From Paraburkholderia tropica (GTDB lineage Bacteria; Pseudomonadota; Gammaproteobacteria; Burkholderiales; Burkholderiaceae): DNA of 64,000 nucleotides. Both the position numbers and the translations under genes were made by a program. Below the pieces are notes generated by a model. The model was not told the DNA's origin. It saw only the letters and a list, made by a program, of their open reading frames with translations, and made no database searches. This document shows positions 9,261 to 18,603 of this stretch, in pieces. Position 1 is the stretch's first letter, and every line of letters starts with the position of its first letter. The stretch is from contig NZ_FNZM01000001.1 of NCBI RefSeq assembly GCF_900109265.1, positions 186,001 to 250,000 of the forward strand, in the 5' to 3' direction.

Positions 9261-9402
9261 GCGCTTCCTGCGTTGTCGATTCGCAGCGCGCGCCGATTGA
9301 TCGTGGCGTTCGCGCACGACGGGACCGCGCGACGCCTGTCGGCCTCGCGCGCCGGTTCGAGCGACAGACGCCCGGCTGTATCGATGCACGCCTGCGCCGA
9401 CA

Positions 9403-10176
9403 TCAGGCCGTCTCCCTCTCTGCAAGATCGATCACGAAGGCGGCGAGCGGATAAGCCTCCACGGCATCGGACAGTGCCTCCGCCAACGCCTCATCCAGCT
9501 GCGCGACCTCGTCGTGCTCTCGCGCAATCTGAACGGTTACATACACGGTCTCCTCCCCCGGACCGTCGTCGACGAATTCACACGCTGCAAGCGCGCGCAC
9601 GCGGCGCGTGGCGAGAAAACCATAGAGCGCGTCGTGCAACGCCTCGACCGCCGACAGCGGCACCGCGTGGCGTTCCAGAATCGCCACCGCCTTGCGCCGA
9701 TACGCCTCGGTTTCGCGATCCGTGGCATTCGAGCGCGGACTGAGTGCCTGCATGAGTTCCAGCGCACGCGCCCAGCGCCCCGCCTGCCACGCCATGTCGA
9801 TTGCGCCGCGCAGCGCAAGCAGGCTGGACGGCTGCGCCTGCCACGCACGCTCGGCCACTTCCGCGGCTTCGCCGAAACGATTGCAGGCCGCGAGCGCCAC
9901 CGCACAGTTGATGCCGGCCTGCACCCCGCGTTCGCAGCGCAACGCGTTCGCGTACGCCACTTCGAGCGCCTCGCTGTCCCAGCGCTCGGCGGCGAGCATG
10001 CCCAGCGTTTGCCACGCAAGCGCCGGATGCGCTTCCATGCTTTCCTTCGCAATGCGTTCCAGGCGCTTGCGCGTGGCCGCGTCGAGCTCGCCCGCGTCTT
10101 CGTCGAGATGCGCGCAGATCTGGTTGAACGCCGCCGTGACCGCTTCCGCGGAGAGTGTCCTTCGATCCATCGACAT
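9403..10176 (-). CDS. Hypothetical TPR-like protein
   Basis: 257-residue soluble protein, rich in Ala, Leu and Glu and almost entirely helical. It has degenerate repeats resembling tetratricopeptide helices (for example ALECN-like blocks around CNRFGEAAEVAERAWQAQP). I do not recognise a named family. The start ATG (complement 10174-10176) follows GGGAGA with 8 bases spacing; an upstream in-frame ATG at 10230 lacks a ribosome site. It shares a bidirectional-looking terminator region with the ABC transporter genes upstream. A scaffold or interaction role is suggested only by the fold. Confidence 0.65.
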   Translation of the reverse strand: MSMDRRTLSAEAVTAAFNQICAHLDEDAGELDAATRKRLERIAKESMEAHPALAWQTLGMLAAERWDSEALEVAYANALRCERGVQAGINCAVALAACNRFGEAAEVAERAWQAQPSSLLALRGAIDMAWQAGRWARALELMQALSPRSNATDRETEAYRRKAVAILERHAVPLSAVEALHDALYGFLATRRVRALAACEFVDDGPGEETVYVTVQIAREHDEVAQLDEALAEALSDAVEAYPLAAFVIDLAERETA

Positions 10177-10360
10177 AATCGTGTTCTCCCTTCCGATGAC
10201 CGCAAAAAATGCAACCGATTCGATGCTCATTCGATTTCAAATCGAGGCGCATCTCGCGTGCGAGGTGACGTACGTCGTGCACCGCTCGCGTCGAAAAAAT
10301 ACTAGCAGCGGAGAATCGTCACTTCTTTGAGGTTCGTACTGCGAAGTTGTCGATGGCACG

Positions 10361-10415
10361 AAAAAAAACGCTGCGGTCAACGGCACAATTGAGCCGTCAT
10401 CCACAGCGTTTTTTT
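10361..10415. terminator. Rho-independent terminator
   Basis: AAAAAAACGCTG and CAGCGTTTTTTT form a perfect outer stem, with an inner ACGGC/GCCGT stem. A-run and T-run flank it, so it can work on both strands. It terminates the leftward ABC transporter operon. Confidence 0.85.
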
Positions 10416-10453
10416 CAGGAGGAGCGCCGCGTGCGCTGCGTCCCTTGCGAACC

Positions 10454-11788
10454 TTAAGCTTCCACGTCCTCGAGACTGAAAATTTCCGACTGGTCGTTAT
10501 ACGAAAAAATCTCGCCGTAGCGGCCCCAGTCGATCACGGTATCGAGCGTTCCTTCGGCCGCCGTATCCGAGAGGAAATCTTCCAGTTCCTGCTCGAAGCG
10601 CACGCGCGGCGCGCGGTGGCCCGGGCGTTCGTTGAGCACCTTCTTGATCCGCGCCGCGAGCGGCACGTTGCGCAGCAAATGATCGGCGAACATCAGCTTG
10701 CGCGCCTGCGTGCCCATCTCGGCGAATACGCGCGCGGGCGGCGTGAGCAGCAGGTCGCCGTCGCGCACGTCGGCAAAGCCGAGCAGTTGCATCATTTCCG
10801 CAATCGGAAACAGGTCGTCCACTTCCAGATGCAGCGAGCGCGCGATTTCCGGCATGTCCGCGCGGCCGTGGTACGGCGCGGCCGCCAGCGTTTCGATCAG
10901 GCCGGCCATCAGGTTGGTCGAGACGTCGGGCAGGCGGCTGCCCACTTCGAGACGGCGCGTGGTCGTTTCGGCGGCGTCGCGCGCGGTCATCTTCGCGTAG
11001 ATCTCGTCCACGAGCTTGCGGAACGCAGGGTCCAGACGATTGCGCGGGTGCTTGAACGGCACCTTGATGTCGGCCACCAGGCGCCCCGGGTTCGACGAGA
11101 GCACGAGAATGCGGTCGCACATGAACACCGCTTCCTCAATGTTGTGCGTGACGATCAGCATCGACTTGATCGGCATGCGGCCCTGCGTCCAGAGGTCGAG
11201 CAGGTCGGTACGCAGCGTTTCGGCCGTGAGCACGTCGAGCGCGGAAAACGGCTCGTCCATCAGCAGCAGCGCCGGGTCGACCACGAGCGCGCGCGCGAAA
11301 CCCACGCGCTGGCGCATGCCGCCCGAAAGTTCGCGCGGGTAGGCGTTTTCAAAGCCGTCGAGACCGATCAGGTCGATCGCGGCCAGCGCGCGTTCGCGGC
11401 GCTCGCGCGCGGGCACGCCCTGCGCTTCGAGGCCCGCTTCCACGTTCTGCAGCACCGTGAGCCACGGAAACAGCGCGAAGGTCTGGAACACCATCGAGAC
11501 GCCTTTCGCCGGGCCGTCGAGCGGCTTGCCGAGCCAGTTCACCTCGCCCGCGCTCGGTTCGATGAGGCCCGAGATGATGCGCAGGAGCGTCGATTTACCC
11601 GAGCCGGAGCGGCCGAGCAGCCCAACGATTTCACCTTCGCGCAGCGAGAGGTTGACGTCGTCGAGCACGAGGCGCTCGTCGTCCTTTTTCGCGAAACCGC
11701 GTGACATGTGCTTGACCGACAGCACTTCGTCGCCGAGCGTGGGCCGTGCGGGCAGCAGGTCGGATGAGACGATTTTCGGATTCAGCAT
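10454..11788 (-). CDS. ABC transporter ATPase, NitT/TauT type, with AAA-associated C-terminal domain
   Basis: 444-residue cytoplasmic ATPase that energises the permease encoded just upstream. Residues about 20-265 form the ABC domain: Walker A GRSGSGKST, Q-loop VFQTFALFPW, signature LSGGMRQRV and Walker B LLLMDEPFSALD. Residues about 300-420 form the extra AAA-associated domain found on some nitrate/sulfonate-type ATPases. It lies 16 bases behind the permease gene and ends near a strong terminator. No periplasmic binding protein gene accompanies it, so the substrate cannot be named. Length and domain order match such fused ATPases. Confidence 0.9.
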   Translation of the reverse strand: MLNPKIVSSDLLPARPTLGDEVLSVKHMSRGFAKKDDERLVLDDVNLSLREGEIVGLLGRSGSGKSTLLRIISGLIEPSAGEVNWLGKPLDGPAKGVSMVFQTFALFPWLTVLQNVEAGLEAQGVPARERRERALAAIDLIGLDGFENAYPRELSGGMRQRVGFARALVVDPALLLMDEPFSALDVLTAETLRTDLLDLWTQGRMPIKSMLIVTHNIEEAVFMCDRILVLSSNPGRLVADIKVPFKHPRNRLDPAFRKLVDEIYAKMTARDAAETTTRRLEVGSRLPDVSTNLMAGLIETLAAAPYHGRADMPEIARSLHLEVDDLFPIAEMMQLLGFADVRDGDLLLTPPARVFAEMGTQARKLMFADHLLRNVPLAARIKKVLNERPGHRAPRVRFEQELEDFLSDTAAEGTLDTVIDWGRYGEIFSYNDQSEIFSLEDVEA

Positions 11789-11804
11789 GATGTATTACTC
11801 CATC

Positions 11805-13556
11805 TCAATCGAGCCGCAGCCTGGACTCGGCGTGGGTGTACAGCGGACGCCAGAGCACGCGGTTGAACAGCGTCACGAACAGGGACATCATCGCGATGCC
11901 CAGAATGATCTTCGGGAAATCACCGGCGGCAGTCGTTTGCGCGATGTACGCGCCAAGGCCGTGCGCCTCGAGCTTCGTATCGCCCCACTGCACGTATTCG
12001 GCGACGATGCTCGCGTTCCACGCGCCGCCCGAGGCCGTGATCGCGCCCGTGATGTAGTAGGGAAAAATGCCCGGCAGGATCGCCTGACGCCACCACTGCC
12101 AGCCGCGAATGCGGAAGTTTTTGGCCGCTTCCTTGTAGTCGTTCGGATAGGCGCTTGCGCCCGCAATCACGTTGAACAGGATGTACCACTGCGTGCCGAG
12201 CACGATCAGCGGCGACAGCCAGATGTCCGCGTTCAGATGGAAGCGCACGATCACAATCACGAACACCGGGAACAGCAGGTTCGCCGGGAATGCTGCGAGG
12301 AACTGTGCGAGCGGCTGGACCTTTTCGGCAAGCGCCGGACGCAGGCCGATCAGCACGCCGAGCGGCACCCAGATCACCGAGGCAATCGCGATCAGCACGA
12401 TCACGCGCAGCAGCGTGATGAGGCCGAGCACGAACACGTGACCCACTTCGTCGAGCGAGACGCCTGTGCGCACGTAGGCCACCACGCGCCAGACCACGAA
12501 CAGCGTGAGCGCGATCACGAACACGGCCCAGATCGCGTCGCCGAAACGCGAGCGCTTGCTGAGCGTGAGGTTCACGGCAGGCATCGCCTTCGGCAATTGC
12601 ACGCGGAACGGAATACGTGCGAACGTCGCGAGCAGGAAGCCCATCGGCACCAGCAGGCGGTGAATCAGATGCGTGCGGCGGATCAGGTCGAGCAGCCAGG
12701 ATTCGGGTGCGTCGCCGGAACTCGTGTTTTCCATGCGGAACTTGTCGGCCCATGCCACGAGCGGACGGAACAGCAACTGGTCGTAGGCGAGAATCACGAC
12801 CGTCATCGTCAGGATCACCCAGCCGATGGCGTGCAGATTCTTTTCGGAAATCGCCTGCGCCAGATACGCGCCGATACCCGGCAGCGTGATTGTGTTATTG
12901 CCCACCGTGATTGCTTCGGAGGCCACCACGAAGAACCAGCCGCCCGACATCGACATCATCATGTTCCAGATGAGGCCCGGCATCGAGAACGGCACTTCCA
13001 GTTTCCAGAAGCGCTGCCAGCCAGTCAGGTGGAAGCCCTTCGAGACTTCGTCGAGATCGCGCGGCACCGTGCGCAGCGACTGATAGAAGCTGAAGGTCAT
13101 GTTCCACGCCTGGCTCGTGAAGATCGCGAAGATGGCCGCGAGTTCAGCGCCCAACACGCGCGAGGGAAACAGCGCGAGGAAGAATGTGACCGTGAACGAA
13201 ATGTAGCCCAGCACCGGCACCGACTGCAGGATGTCGAGGATCGGCACCAGCACGAGACTCGCGCGACGGCTCTTGGCCGCGAGCGTGCCGTACACCAGCG
13301 TGAAGATCAGCGAGGCGACCATCGCCGCCAGCATGCGCAGCGTCGTGCGCATCGCGTACTCCGGCAGGTTCGACGGATCGAGCGAAATCGGCTGCGCCTT
13401 GAGCGTGGCGATAGGCGCCATCGTTTCGTGGAAGCCCACGGCCGCCATGGCGATCAGGCAGATGATGAGCGGGAACGCTACAAAGTCCCAGCGGTTGGGC
13501 AGCACGCGCCACGCCGAAGCGTTGGCCGTACGGTTCAGGTTGAATCTGAACTCCAT
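11805..13556 (-). CDS. ABC transporter permease with two fused membrane domains
   Basis: 583-residue inner-membrane protein carrying two binding-protein-dependent transport domains in one chain. The first lies around residues 70-290 (coupling loop near SKGFHLTGWQRFWKLEVPFS) and the second around residues 370-575 (coupling loop near KEAAKNFRIRGWQWWRQAIL). About 12-14 helices are visible. A single chain of this kind can replace the usual homodimer. The start ATG at complement 13554-13556 is preceded by GGGAGG. It is the first large gene of a leftward operon with a very long 5' leader. Confidence 0.9.
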   Translation of the reverse strand: MEFRFNLNRTANASAWRVLPNRWDFVAFPLIICLIAMAAVGFHETMAPIATLKAQPISLDPSNLPEYAMRTTLRMLAAMVASLIFTLVYGTLAAKSRRASLVLVPILDILQSVPVLGYISFTVTFFLALFPSRVLGAELAAIFAIFTSQAWNMTFSFYQSLRTVPRDLDEVSKGFHLTGWQRFWKLEVPFSMPGLIWNMMMSMSGGWFFVVASEAITVGNNTITLPGIGAYLAQAISEKNLHAIGWVILTMTVVILAYDQLLFRPLVAWADKFRMENTSSGDAPESWLLDLIRRTHLIHRLLVPMGFLLATFARIPFRVQLPKAMPAVNLTLSKRSRFGDAIWAVFVIALTLFVVWRVVAYVRTGVSLDEVGHVFVLGLITLLRVIVLIAIASVIWVPLGVLIGLRPALAEKVQPLAQFLAAFPANLLFPVFVIVIVRFHLNADIWLSPLIVLGTQWYILFNVIAGASAYPNDYKEAAKNFRIRGWQWWRQAILPGIFPYYITGAITASGGAWNASIVAEYVQWGDTKLEAHGLGAYIAQTTAAGDFPKIILGIAMMSLFVTLFNRVLWRPLYTHAESRLRLD

Positions 13557-13764
13557 TAGCGGCCTCCCAGGGCGATGGCATGCGCGACGCCGCCTGCACG
13601 CGCGGCGCGGCGGGTCGTTCGCATGGAGCGGTTGATCTGATTCATGTCTTGTTGCACCGGCGATCTGGATGATGCGCGGCTCGCGCGTCGAGCGCGCCGC
13701 CATTCGGGCGGCGACGCGTTCGGGCGGGGGCCGTTCTTTCTTGTCTTACTGCGTTCAGCCCCGG

Positions 13765-13938
13765 TCAACCTCGCCCCGACGCGCGGAACACGCGGGCGCG
13801 CAAATCGCGCCAGCGCGCGGCAAGGCGCGACGGCGGGCACGGCGGCGTGTCGCTCGTGCGCTCGCGGGCGCCGAGGTGGTCGGGATGAAGGGTGTGCTGC
13901 GTTTGCGGCAGGTACGGCAGAAGAAGGCCGAAGTTCAT
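13765..13938 (-). CDS. Small ORF in ABC transporter leader
   Basis: 57-residue frame beginning MNFGLLLPYLPQTQH. The ATG (complement 13936-13938) has a strong GAGGAGA seven bases upstream, which is the main evidence that it is translated. The C-terminal half is rich in Arg and Pro (ARWRDLRARVFRASGRG). No family is recognised. It sits about 200 bases in front of the permease gene on the same strand and could be a small protein or a leader ORF. Confidence 0.5.
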   Translation of the reverse strand: MNFGLLLPYLPQTQHTLHPDHLGARERTSDTPPCPPSRLAARWRDLRARVFRASGRG

Positions 13939-14028
13939 GCTGGATCTCCTCACGTCGCTCAGGGAGCGAACGCGGTTGCGAGGAAAGCCAGCAGACCCGG
14001 CTGCGCGCGGCGTACGCGCGTCAGCGGC

Positions 14029-14100
14029 TCACGTCTGCGCGCTTTCCTCAGGGAACGAAAAAAGGAAGCGGCATAACGGATAACTGTCACTGTCGGACAT
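14029..14100 (-). CDS. Putative 23-residue leader peptide
   Basis: ATG at complement 14098-14100 lies six bases behind a perfect AAGGAG and opens a frame beginning MSDSDSYPLCRF and ending EESAQT with a TGA. It is the first translatable ORF after the promoter at 14467-14496. The size and position suit a regulatory leader peptide for the ABC transporter operon, but nothing in the sequence shows the signal. Confidence 0.4.
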   Translation of the reverse strand: MSDSDSYPLCRFLFSFPEESAQT

Positions 14101-14466
14101 CGGAACTCCTTATCGTCACGGCGGCGCGCTGGAAACCGGTCCCAGGCGGCGCATGTGGCGATCCGTGCGTCGCGCGAATTCCGCAAGGCGGATGATCGGC
14201 GTGACGAACGGACCGTGCCGCGAGCGAACAGGGCTCACGGCGCGATATCGGCCTGGCGCGCTGCGCATACGACGCTGCGGCGCCTGGTCGACGCTAAAAA
14301 GAGTGCACGAGAATGTACTGCTGGACGCGCACCATCTGCCTGGCTGGCAAGACGGCGGCTGAGAGAAAAGGGAGCGCGGACGTCCTGCCGGTCAGGCAGC
14401 GAAACTGTTCGAAGATCGACTACTGCTACTGTCCAAGGCGTCAGCCCCTTTTGTTAAGACGGGCGA

Positions 14467-14496
14467 ATTTTAGTCACGCACGCTGTCGGAAGTCAA
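14467..14496 (-). promoter_or_regulatory. Sigma-70 promoter for the ABC transporter leader
   Basis: On the minus strand TTGACT (14491-14496) and TAAAAT (14467-14472) are separated by 18 bases. This is close to consensus and directed toward the permease gene about 900 bases downstream. Confidence 0.65.
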
Positions 14497-14820
14497 CACG
14501 ATTCGCGCCGCGCGTCAAATCCCGTGCCAATGCCGCCACAGCGCCGCCGGACGGCGCATTGGGCGCGATCGGGCTGAATGCTTCACTGCGCACCGTGAAC
14601 CCGTTGCGTGGCACGGTCGGCCGGGGGCCGAATCATCGCGTCGCGTCTGCGTCATCACTGCGCGCTGTGGCTGCTTTGCTTACATTTTGCTTCGTGCTGT
14701 CTGGTACATCTGCCGGGCCGGGCCGGGCCGGTCCGCTTCGTACGCCGCCTGGACGTGCGAGCGTCGACTTCCGCGTTGTCACCCGCAATCGACATGCCCA
14801 CCGGACACGTCACGCGCACG
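14497..14820. other. Intergenic region
   Basis: About 320 bases upstream of the ABC transporter promoter and downstream of the 154-residue hypothetical gene. A short GGGCC tandem stretch (about 14711-14728) is the only notable feature. Confidence 0.4.
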
Positions 14821-15285
14821 TTACGCACGCTTGCGTGCCTGCGCGGCTTCGCCCGCGCGCATGCGCTCGAGCCGCTCGCTCGCGTCGGTCAGCACCCACA
14901 TCGGCGCACTTTGCAGTTGCACGTCGTAGACATTGATGACCGGGCGCACGGCTTCGAACTGCGCATCGTCGAGACGCCACTCGCCTTGCGCGCCGCCGCG
15001 CGAGAAGCACGCGATGATCGCTTCGTCGGCGGGACGGACCTGCTCGGGCGTCAGATCGCCGTAACCGGCATCCGCGATCGATTGCGCCAGCACATGCGCG
15101 TGCAGGAGCGCCTGGGCGTCATGCTGTGAGCCGCCCGCGCGCAACGCGGCCAGCGCCAGATGCACCTGGAGCGCCAGTTCATCCGCGCTTGCACGCGGCA
15201 TCGGCAGCAACTCGGCTTTGGCCTTGTGGCGCCGTGCGCGCGTGGCCTGGATGTGTTGCGCCGGAAAGGGGATCGTCTTGGCCAT
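14821..15285 (-). CDS. Hypothetical protein
   Basis: 154-residue soluble protein beginning MAKTIPFPAQH, with a Lys/Arg-rich N-terminus and a helical middle (ADELALQVHLALAALRAGG). It has an ordinary amino-acid composition and matches the coding bias of its neighbours. I recall similar short proteins being common in Burkholderia genomes, but I cannot assign a function. No domain, signal peptide or membrane segment is seen. The ATG start lacks a strong ribosome site. Confidence 0.65.
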   Translation of the reverse strand: MAKTIPFPAQHIQATRARRHKAKAELLPMPRASADELALQVHLALAALRAGGSQHDAQALLHAHVLAQSIADAGYGDLTPEQVRPADEAIIACFSRGGAQGEWRLDDAQFEAVRPVINVYDVQLQSAPMWVLTDASERLERMRAGEAAQARKRA

Positions 15286-15507
15286 GGCACAGGAAAGAAT
15301 CAGTTCAGGTGCAATAACGGCACGTGGCGGCCAAGGTTGAGCGCCGTTTTGCGACGAGGATGTAACTAAAGGTGTCCGCGAGGTCGTGAACGGGCGCGAA
15401 TGCGCGTCGATTTGCGGATATTCGCGGCGATACGCGGATGCGGGCGGAAACTGCGGAATCGGCGGAATCCGGCGAGCGGCGGATGGTTGCGCGCGTTCGC
15501 CGACGCG

Positions 15508-15960
15508 TCAGCGCTCGTCGTCGCTGGCGCGGCGCGCGGCCATGAAGGCCTCGACGTGGCGGATTGCCGCTTCGCACTGATCGAGTGTCAGATGATGGAT
15601 CGACGGATTGGGCAGGTCGAAGCCCAGTTCATCGGCGAGCCAGCGCAGCGCGCGGCCGCGCGCCTCGAAAATATTGACCTTGTCGCGCCGCACCTTGGCC
15701 GCGACGAGCGGTTCGAGCGCGTCGTGCAGGCGGCTCTTGGCGTCGCGCAGCGCGCCGTTGGCGAGGCGGCCGAGCGGCACGTTGCGCGTGCTGCGCGCGG
15801 GTACGCCGATCCACGCTTCGCAGGCGGCACAGACCCAGAGCGTGCCGTGATCGTCTCGGTACGGGTAGGCTTCGTCGCCGAAACGCGCGAGTACTGCCTT
15901 CGCGCCGCAGTAGTCGCAGAGCGGTTGCGGCAGCGCCTTGACCGGACGGCCTACGCGCAT
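15508..15960 (-). CDS. Zinc-finger protein (DUF3268-like)
   Basis: 150-residue protein with two CxxC knuckles, C15-x2-C18 and C44-x2-C47, surrounding an ARFGDEAYPYRDDHGTLWV strand region. This is the arrangement of the DUF3268 zinc-finger family. The C-terminal two thirds are helical (RLHDALEPLVAAKVRRDKV). It probably binds one zinc ion and a nucleic acid or protein partner; no pathway is known. It has the same strand as the preceding hypothetical gene, with a 222-base gap that holds nothing recognisable. Confidence 0.75.
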   Translation of the reverse strand: MRVGRPVKALPQPLCDYCGAKAVLARFGDEAYPYRDDHGTLWVCAACEAWIGVPARSTRNVPLGRLANGALRDAKSRLHDALEPLVAAKVRRDKVNIFEARGRALRWLADELGFDLPNPSIHHLTLDQCEAAIRHVEAFMAARRASDDER

Positions 15961-16376
15961 GGCGTGCTCCGGGAAGCGGACATTGGCGATGGCTGACGGG
16001 ATGACTGGGACATGCGGGTGACGGGTGTGACCTGGGTGTGGCTGGACAGAACTGGACGCGGCGACGCGAACGCGACGCTTCGGCGAAAGGATACCGGGAA
16101 TTGACGCGTTTGCCTGGTATCGGCGAGCAGAATAGGGGCGAAAAGGGACCGAAAGGCGTCGAAACTGGCTTCAAAGAGGCAGCAACGAGGCCAGATCGAC
16201 GTGAAATGAGACAGGATGACGCGCCAGGCCGGCGGCGGCGCGCGGGCTTTTCTTCAGCACTTCAGCGCAAGACCGAGCGGCGACGTACGCCGCAGTTAGT
16301 TGCGTCGATCGCCGCCGCTAGTCGCCGCCGCTAGTCGCCGCCGCTAGTCGCCGCCGCTAGTCGCACCCTCTCCCGC
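15961..16376. other. Intergenic region with a 13-bp tandem repeat
   Basis: About 415 bases without a convincing gene. The downstream end carries the tandem repeat described at 16310-16363. Confidence 0.5.
16310..16363. repeat. 13-bp tandem repeat (GTCGCCGCCGCTA)
   Basis: Three full copies (16321-16333, 16334-16346, 16347-16359) are flanked by partial copies on both sides. It lies just downstream of the stop codon of the MFS gene and could vary in copy number by slippage. Confidence 0.8.
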
Positions 16377-17645
16377 TCAACCCGCCGCGCTCGCCGTCGC
16401 GTGCGCATCCTCGCGTTCGAGCGAGCGCGTGTCGCGCAATCCCGGAAACAGCTTCATCCACAGCAGCGCGACGCCGATGGTCGCGACGCCACCCACCAGC
16501 ACCGCCGGTTGCGCGCCCCACCATCCGGCGGTCAGGCCAGACTCGAATTCGCCGAGCTGGTTCGACGTGCCGATGAACAGCGAATTCACCGCGCTCACGC
16601 GGCCGAGCTTTTCATCGGGCGTGCGCAACTGGACGAGCGACGTGCGCACGACCACGCTCACCACGTCCGATGCGCCCAGCACCGCCAGCGCAATCAGCGA
16701 GACGACGACGTTATGCGACAGCCCGAACACGATCGTCGCGCAGCCGAACAGGATCACGCCGCCGAACATCGACAGCCCCGGGCGTCGGCGCAGCGGAAAG
16801 TGCGCGAGCCAGATCGTCCCGGCAAGCGCGCCCGCCGCGGTCGCCGAGCGCAGCAGCCCCAGTTCGAGCGGCCCCGCGTGCAGGATGTCGCGCGCGAACA
16901 CCGGCAGCAGTGCGGTTGCTCCGCCGAACAGCACGGCGAACAGATCGAGCGACAGCGCGCCCAGAATCACCGGCTGCGAGCGGATGAACGCGATGCCCGA
17001 GAACACCGATTCGAGCGTGACGGGCGCGCGCGACGGCGGCCGCGCCTTGAGCGGAATCGTCGCCGAAAGCGTCGCCGCGATTGCGAACGACACCGCGCAG
17101 GCCAGGAACGCCGGCCCCGCGCCGAGTCCGTACAGCAGGCCGCCCAGCGCCGGACCGACGATCTGCGCGGTCTGCGTCGCCGAGGTCGACCACGCGGTGG
17201 CGTTCGGCAGTTGCGCACGCGGCACCACGCCCGGCAGCAGCGACGAGATCGCCGGCGACTCGAACGCGCGCGCCGCGCCCACGCAGGCCGCCAGCACGTA
17301 GATCATCGGCGCGCTGAGCCAGCCGCCGAAGGTGCCGAGCGCGAACGTCAACGCGGCCACGCATTCGATGCTCTGGCAGACGGCGGCGATGCGCCGGCGG
17401 TCGTAGCGATCGGCGACATGGCCGACGACGAGCGTCAGCAGAAACATCGGCAAAAATTGCGCGAGACCGAGCAGGCCGAGCGCGAACGCGCTTTTGGTGA
17501 GCGCGTAGATATGCCAGCCCATCGCGACGGCCAGCATCTGAAACGACATCGAGGCGAGCACGCGGGCGCCCCAGAAACGCTGGAAACCGCGATTGCGCGC
17601 GATGCTCTGCGGCGCGTCGCCGGGAGCGGGAGAAGGTGTGTTCAT
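16377..17645 (-). CDS. MFS transporter, EntS/MFS_3-like exporter
   Basis: 422-residue inner-membrane protein with about 12 helices. The N-terminal block RFWGARVLASMSFQMLAVAMG and the loop VGHVADRYDRRRIAAVCQ match the enterobactin-exporter-like branch of the MFS. Members export siderophores or small molecules. The frame extends upstream to a GTG at 17681, but ATG 17645 begins the conserved region. It stands alone on its strand, with no biosynthetic neighbour to name a substrate. Confidence 0.85.
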   Translation of the reverse strand: MNTPSPAPGDAPQSIARNRGFQRFWGARVLASMSFQMLAVAMGWHIYALTKSAFALGLLGLAQFLPMFLLTLVVGHVADRYDRRRIAAVCQSIECVAALTFALGTFGGWLSAPMIYVLAACVGAARAFESPAISSLLPGVVPRAQLPNATAWSTSATQTAQIVGPALGGLLYGLGAGPAFLACAVSFAIAATLSATIPLKARPPSRAPVTLESVFSGIAFIRSQPVILGALSLDLFAVLFGGATALLPVFARDILHAGPLELGLLRSATAAGALAGTIWLAHFPLRRRPGLSMFGGVILFGCATIVFGLSHNVVVSLIALAVLGASDVVSVVVRTSLVQLRTPDEKLGRVSAVNSLFIGTSNQLGEFESGLTAGWWGAQPAVLVGGVATIGVALLWMKLFPGLRDTRSLEREDAHATASAAG

Positions 17646-17810
17646 GTACGGCGGAAGGCGAAAGGGCGCGGCGAGGGCCACGGCGGCGCGGTGACGTTAC
17701 CGGGTCATCGGGGCTTCACCGGAGCTTCATACAAAGCGGCTGATTTTAGTCGATTGGGCACGACGTCACCGAAGCGCGTCGGATTCATGCACGCAGGCCA
17801 TTATCGGCAT

Positions 17811-17834
17811 CGATATATACATTAGAATATAACG
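17811..17834. promoter_or_regulatory. ModE-like box 1
   Basis: CGATATATA (17811-17819), six-base spacer, AATATAACG (17826-17834). This closely fits the known ModE operator pattern CGnTATATA-N6-TATATnnCG. It lies 67 bases before the gene at 17902, so that gene is probably molybdate-responsive. Confidence 0.7.
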
Positions 17835-17901
17835 ACTGCGCCAGCGATCCTTGCCGGGATCCGCACGGCGACGATTTCCGCAGATGACACGAGGTGGGTA
17901 A

Positions 17902-18522
17902 GTGAGCAGTCGGCCACGGATGATGAATGCAGTTGCGCGCTCCGCGCCGCCGCGCGTAACGGCGAGCATGGCCGCGACGATCACGGCGCTGCGCCCCGCT
18001 TCGGGCCACGAGCGCGCCGAGCGCATGCGCGACGTGATCGACGCGTTCCGGCGTCTGCGCGAGAGCGTCGAGCGCTTCAACCGCTCGCTCGCGCCGGACG
18101 CCGACGCGCCGTCCGCAAGCGCCGACGCCGCGACCTCGCTGCAACCGCTGCTGACCTCGCTGGCGCGGCGCGCCGAACTCGCCGGCTTCACGCGTCAGCG
18201 CGAACTGAAACGCGCGATCCGCGACGCGCGCCGTCTCGACAAAACCCGCGACGCCATGTTCTCCGACGCCTTCTGCCTCGACACCGAGGCGATGCGCGCG
18301 ACGGCCGCCGAACTGGAGCATACCGATACGGCCCTCGTGGCGCTGTGCGTCGAGCACGTCATGGCGCGCCATGCGCAGTCCGCGAACGGCTCGGCCAGCG
18401 CGACGCCCGCGCATCGGGTCATACGTCCGACGTCCGCGACCACCGCGACGCGACGCATGCAGACACTCGCCAATCCTGACACCCGCGCCGACGCCGCGAC
18501 CGAACACCGCGACGCGGCCTGA
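17902..18522 (+). CDS. Hypothetical protein of a putative ModE regulon
   Basis: 206-residue, Ala- and Arg-rich, mostly helical soluble protein with no recognised domain. The GTG start has GAGG seven bases upstream; an in-frame ATG lies at 17920. A ModE-like box is 67 bases upstream and the next gene (DUF2325) has another, which ties both to the molybdate genes at 20.1-24.8 kb. The central region around LARRAELAGFTRQRELKRAIRD is the best ordered-looking part. Function unknown; a partner of the DUF2325 protein is a guess. Confidence 0.6.
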   Translation: MSSRPRMMNAVARSAPPRVTASMAATITALRPASGHERAERMRDVIDAFRRLRESVERFNRSLAPDADAPSASADAATSLQPLLTSLARRAELAGFTRQRELKRAIRDARRLDKTRDAMFSDAFCLDTEAMRATAAELEHTDTALVALCVEHVMARHAQSANGSASATPAHRVIRPTSATTATRRMQTLANPDTRADAATEHRDAA

Positions 18523-18603
18523 CGATCGCCGAAAACCGCTGCTGCAACACGCAAGGGATGCGGACAAGCAGGCTGCGCGCCGTCCCGATGACTGGACGGA
18601 CCC

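Larger units (their letters stand above)
9105..9402. other. Intergenic region with two iteron-like sites and a hairpin
   Basis: Gap between the convergent mscS-like and TPR-like genes. It holds iteron-like sites at 9105-9123 and 9241-9260 and a perfect hairpin at 9206-9236. No gene is apparent. Confidence 0.6.
13557..14466 (-). promoter_or_regulatory. Long 5' leader of the ABC transporter operon
   Basis: From the promoter at 14467-14496 about 900 nt precede the permease. The leader contains two short ORFs with good ribosome sites (14029-14100 and 13765-13938). It also has hairpin-forming stretches, for example complementary CTGCC/GGCAG arms at about 14375-14395. It does not match any riboswitch consensus that I can recognise. 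Regulation by RNA structure or by leader-peptide translation is an inference. Confidence 0.45.

Noticed and set aside
13644..14195. Plus-strand frame of 183 codons across the ABC transporter leader
   Set aside because: Arg- and Gly-rich shadow composition and no ribosome site; the opposite strand has two short ORFs with strong sites and a promoter.
15305..15577. 90-codon minus-strand frame
   Set aside because: Overlaps the DUF3268 gene end, is rich in Arg and Ser, and has no ribosome site.
16310..16363. Tandem repeat as a CRISPR array
   Set aside because: The 13-bp units are directly adjacent with no spacers.
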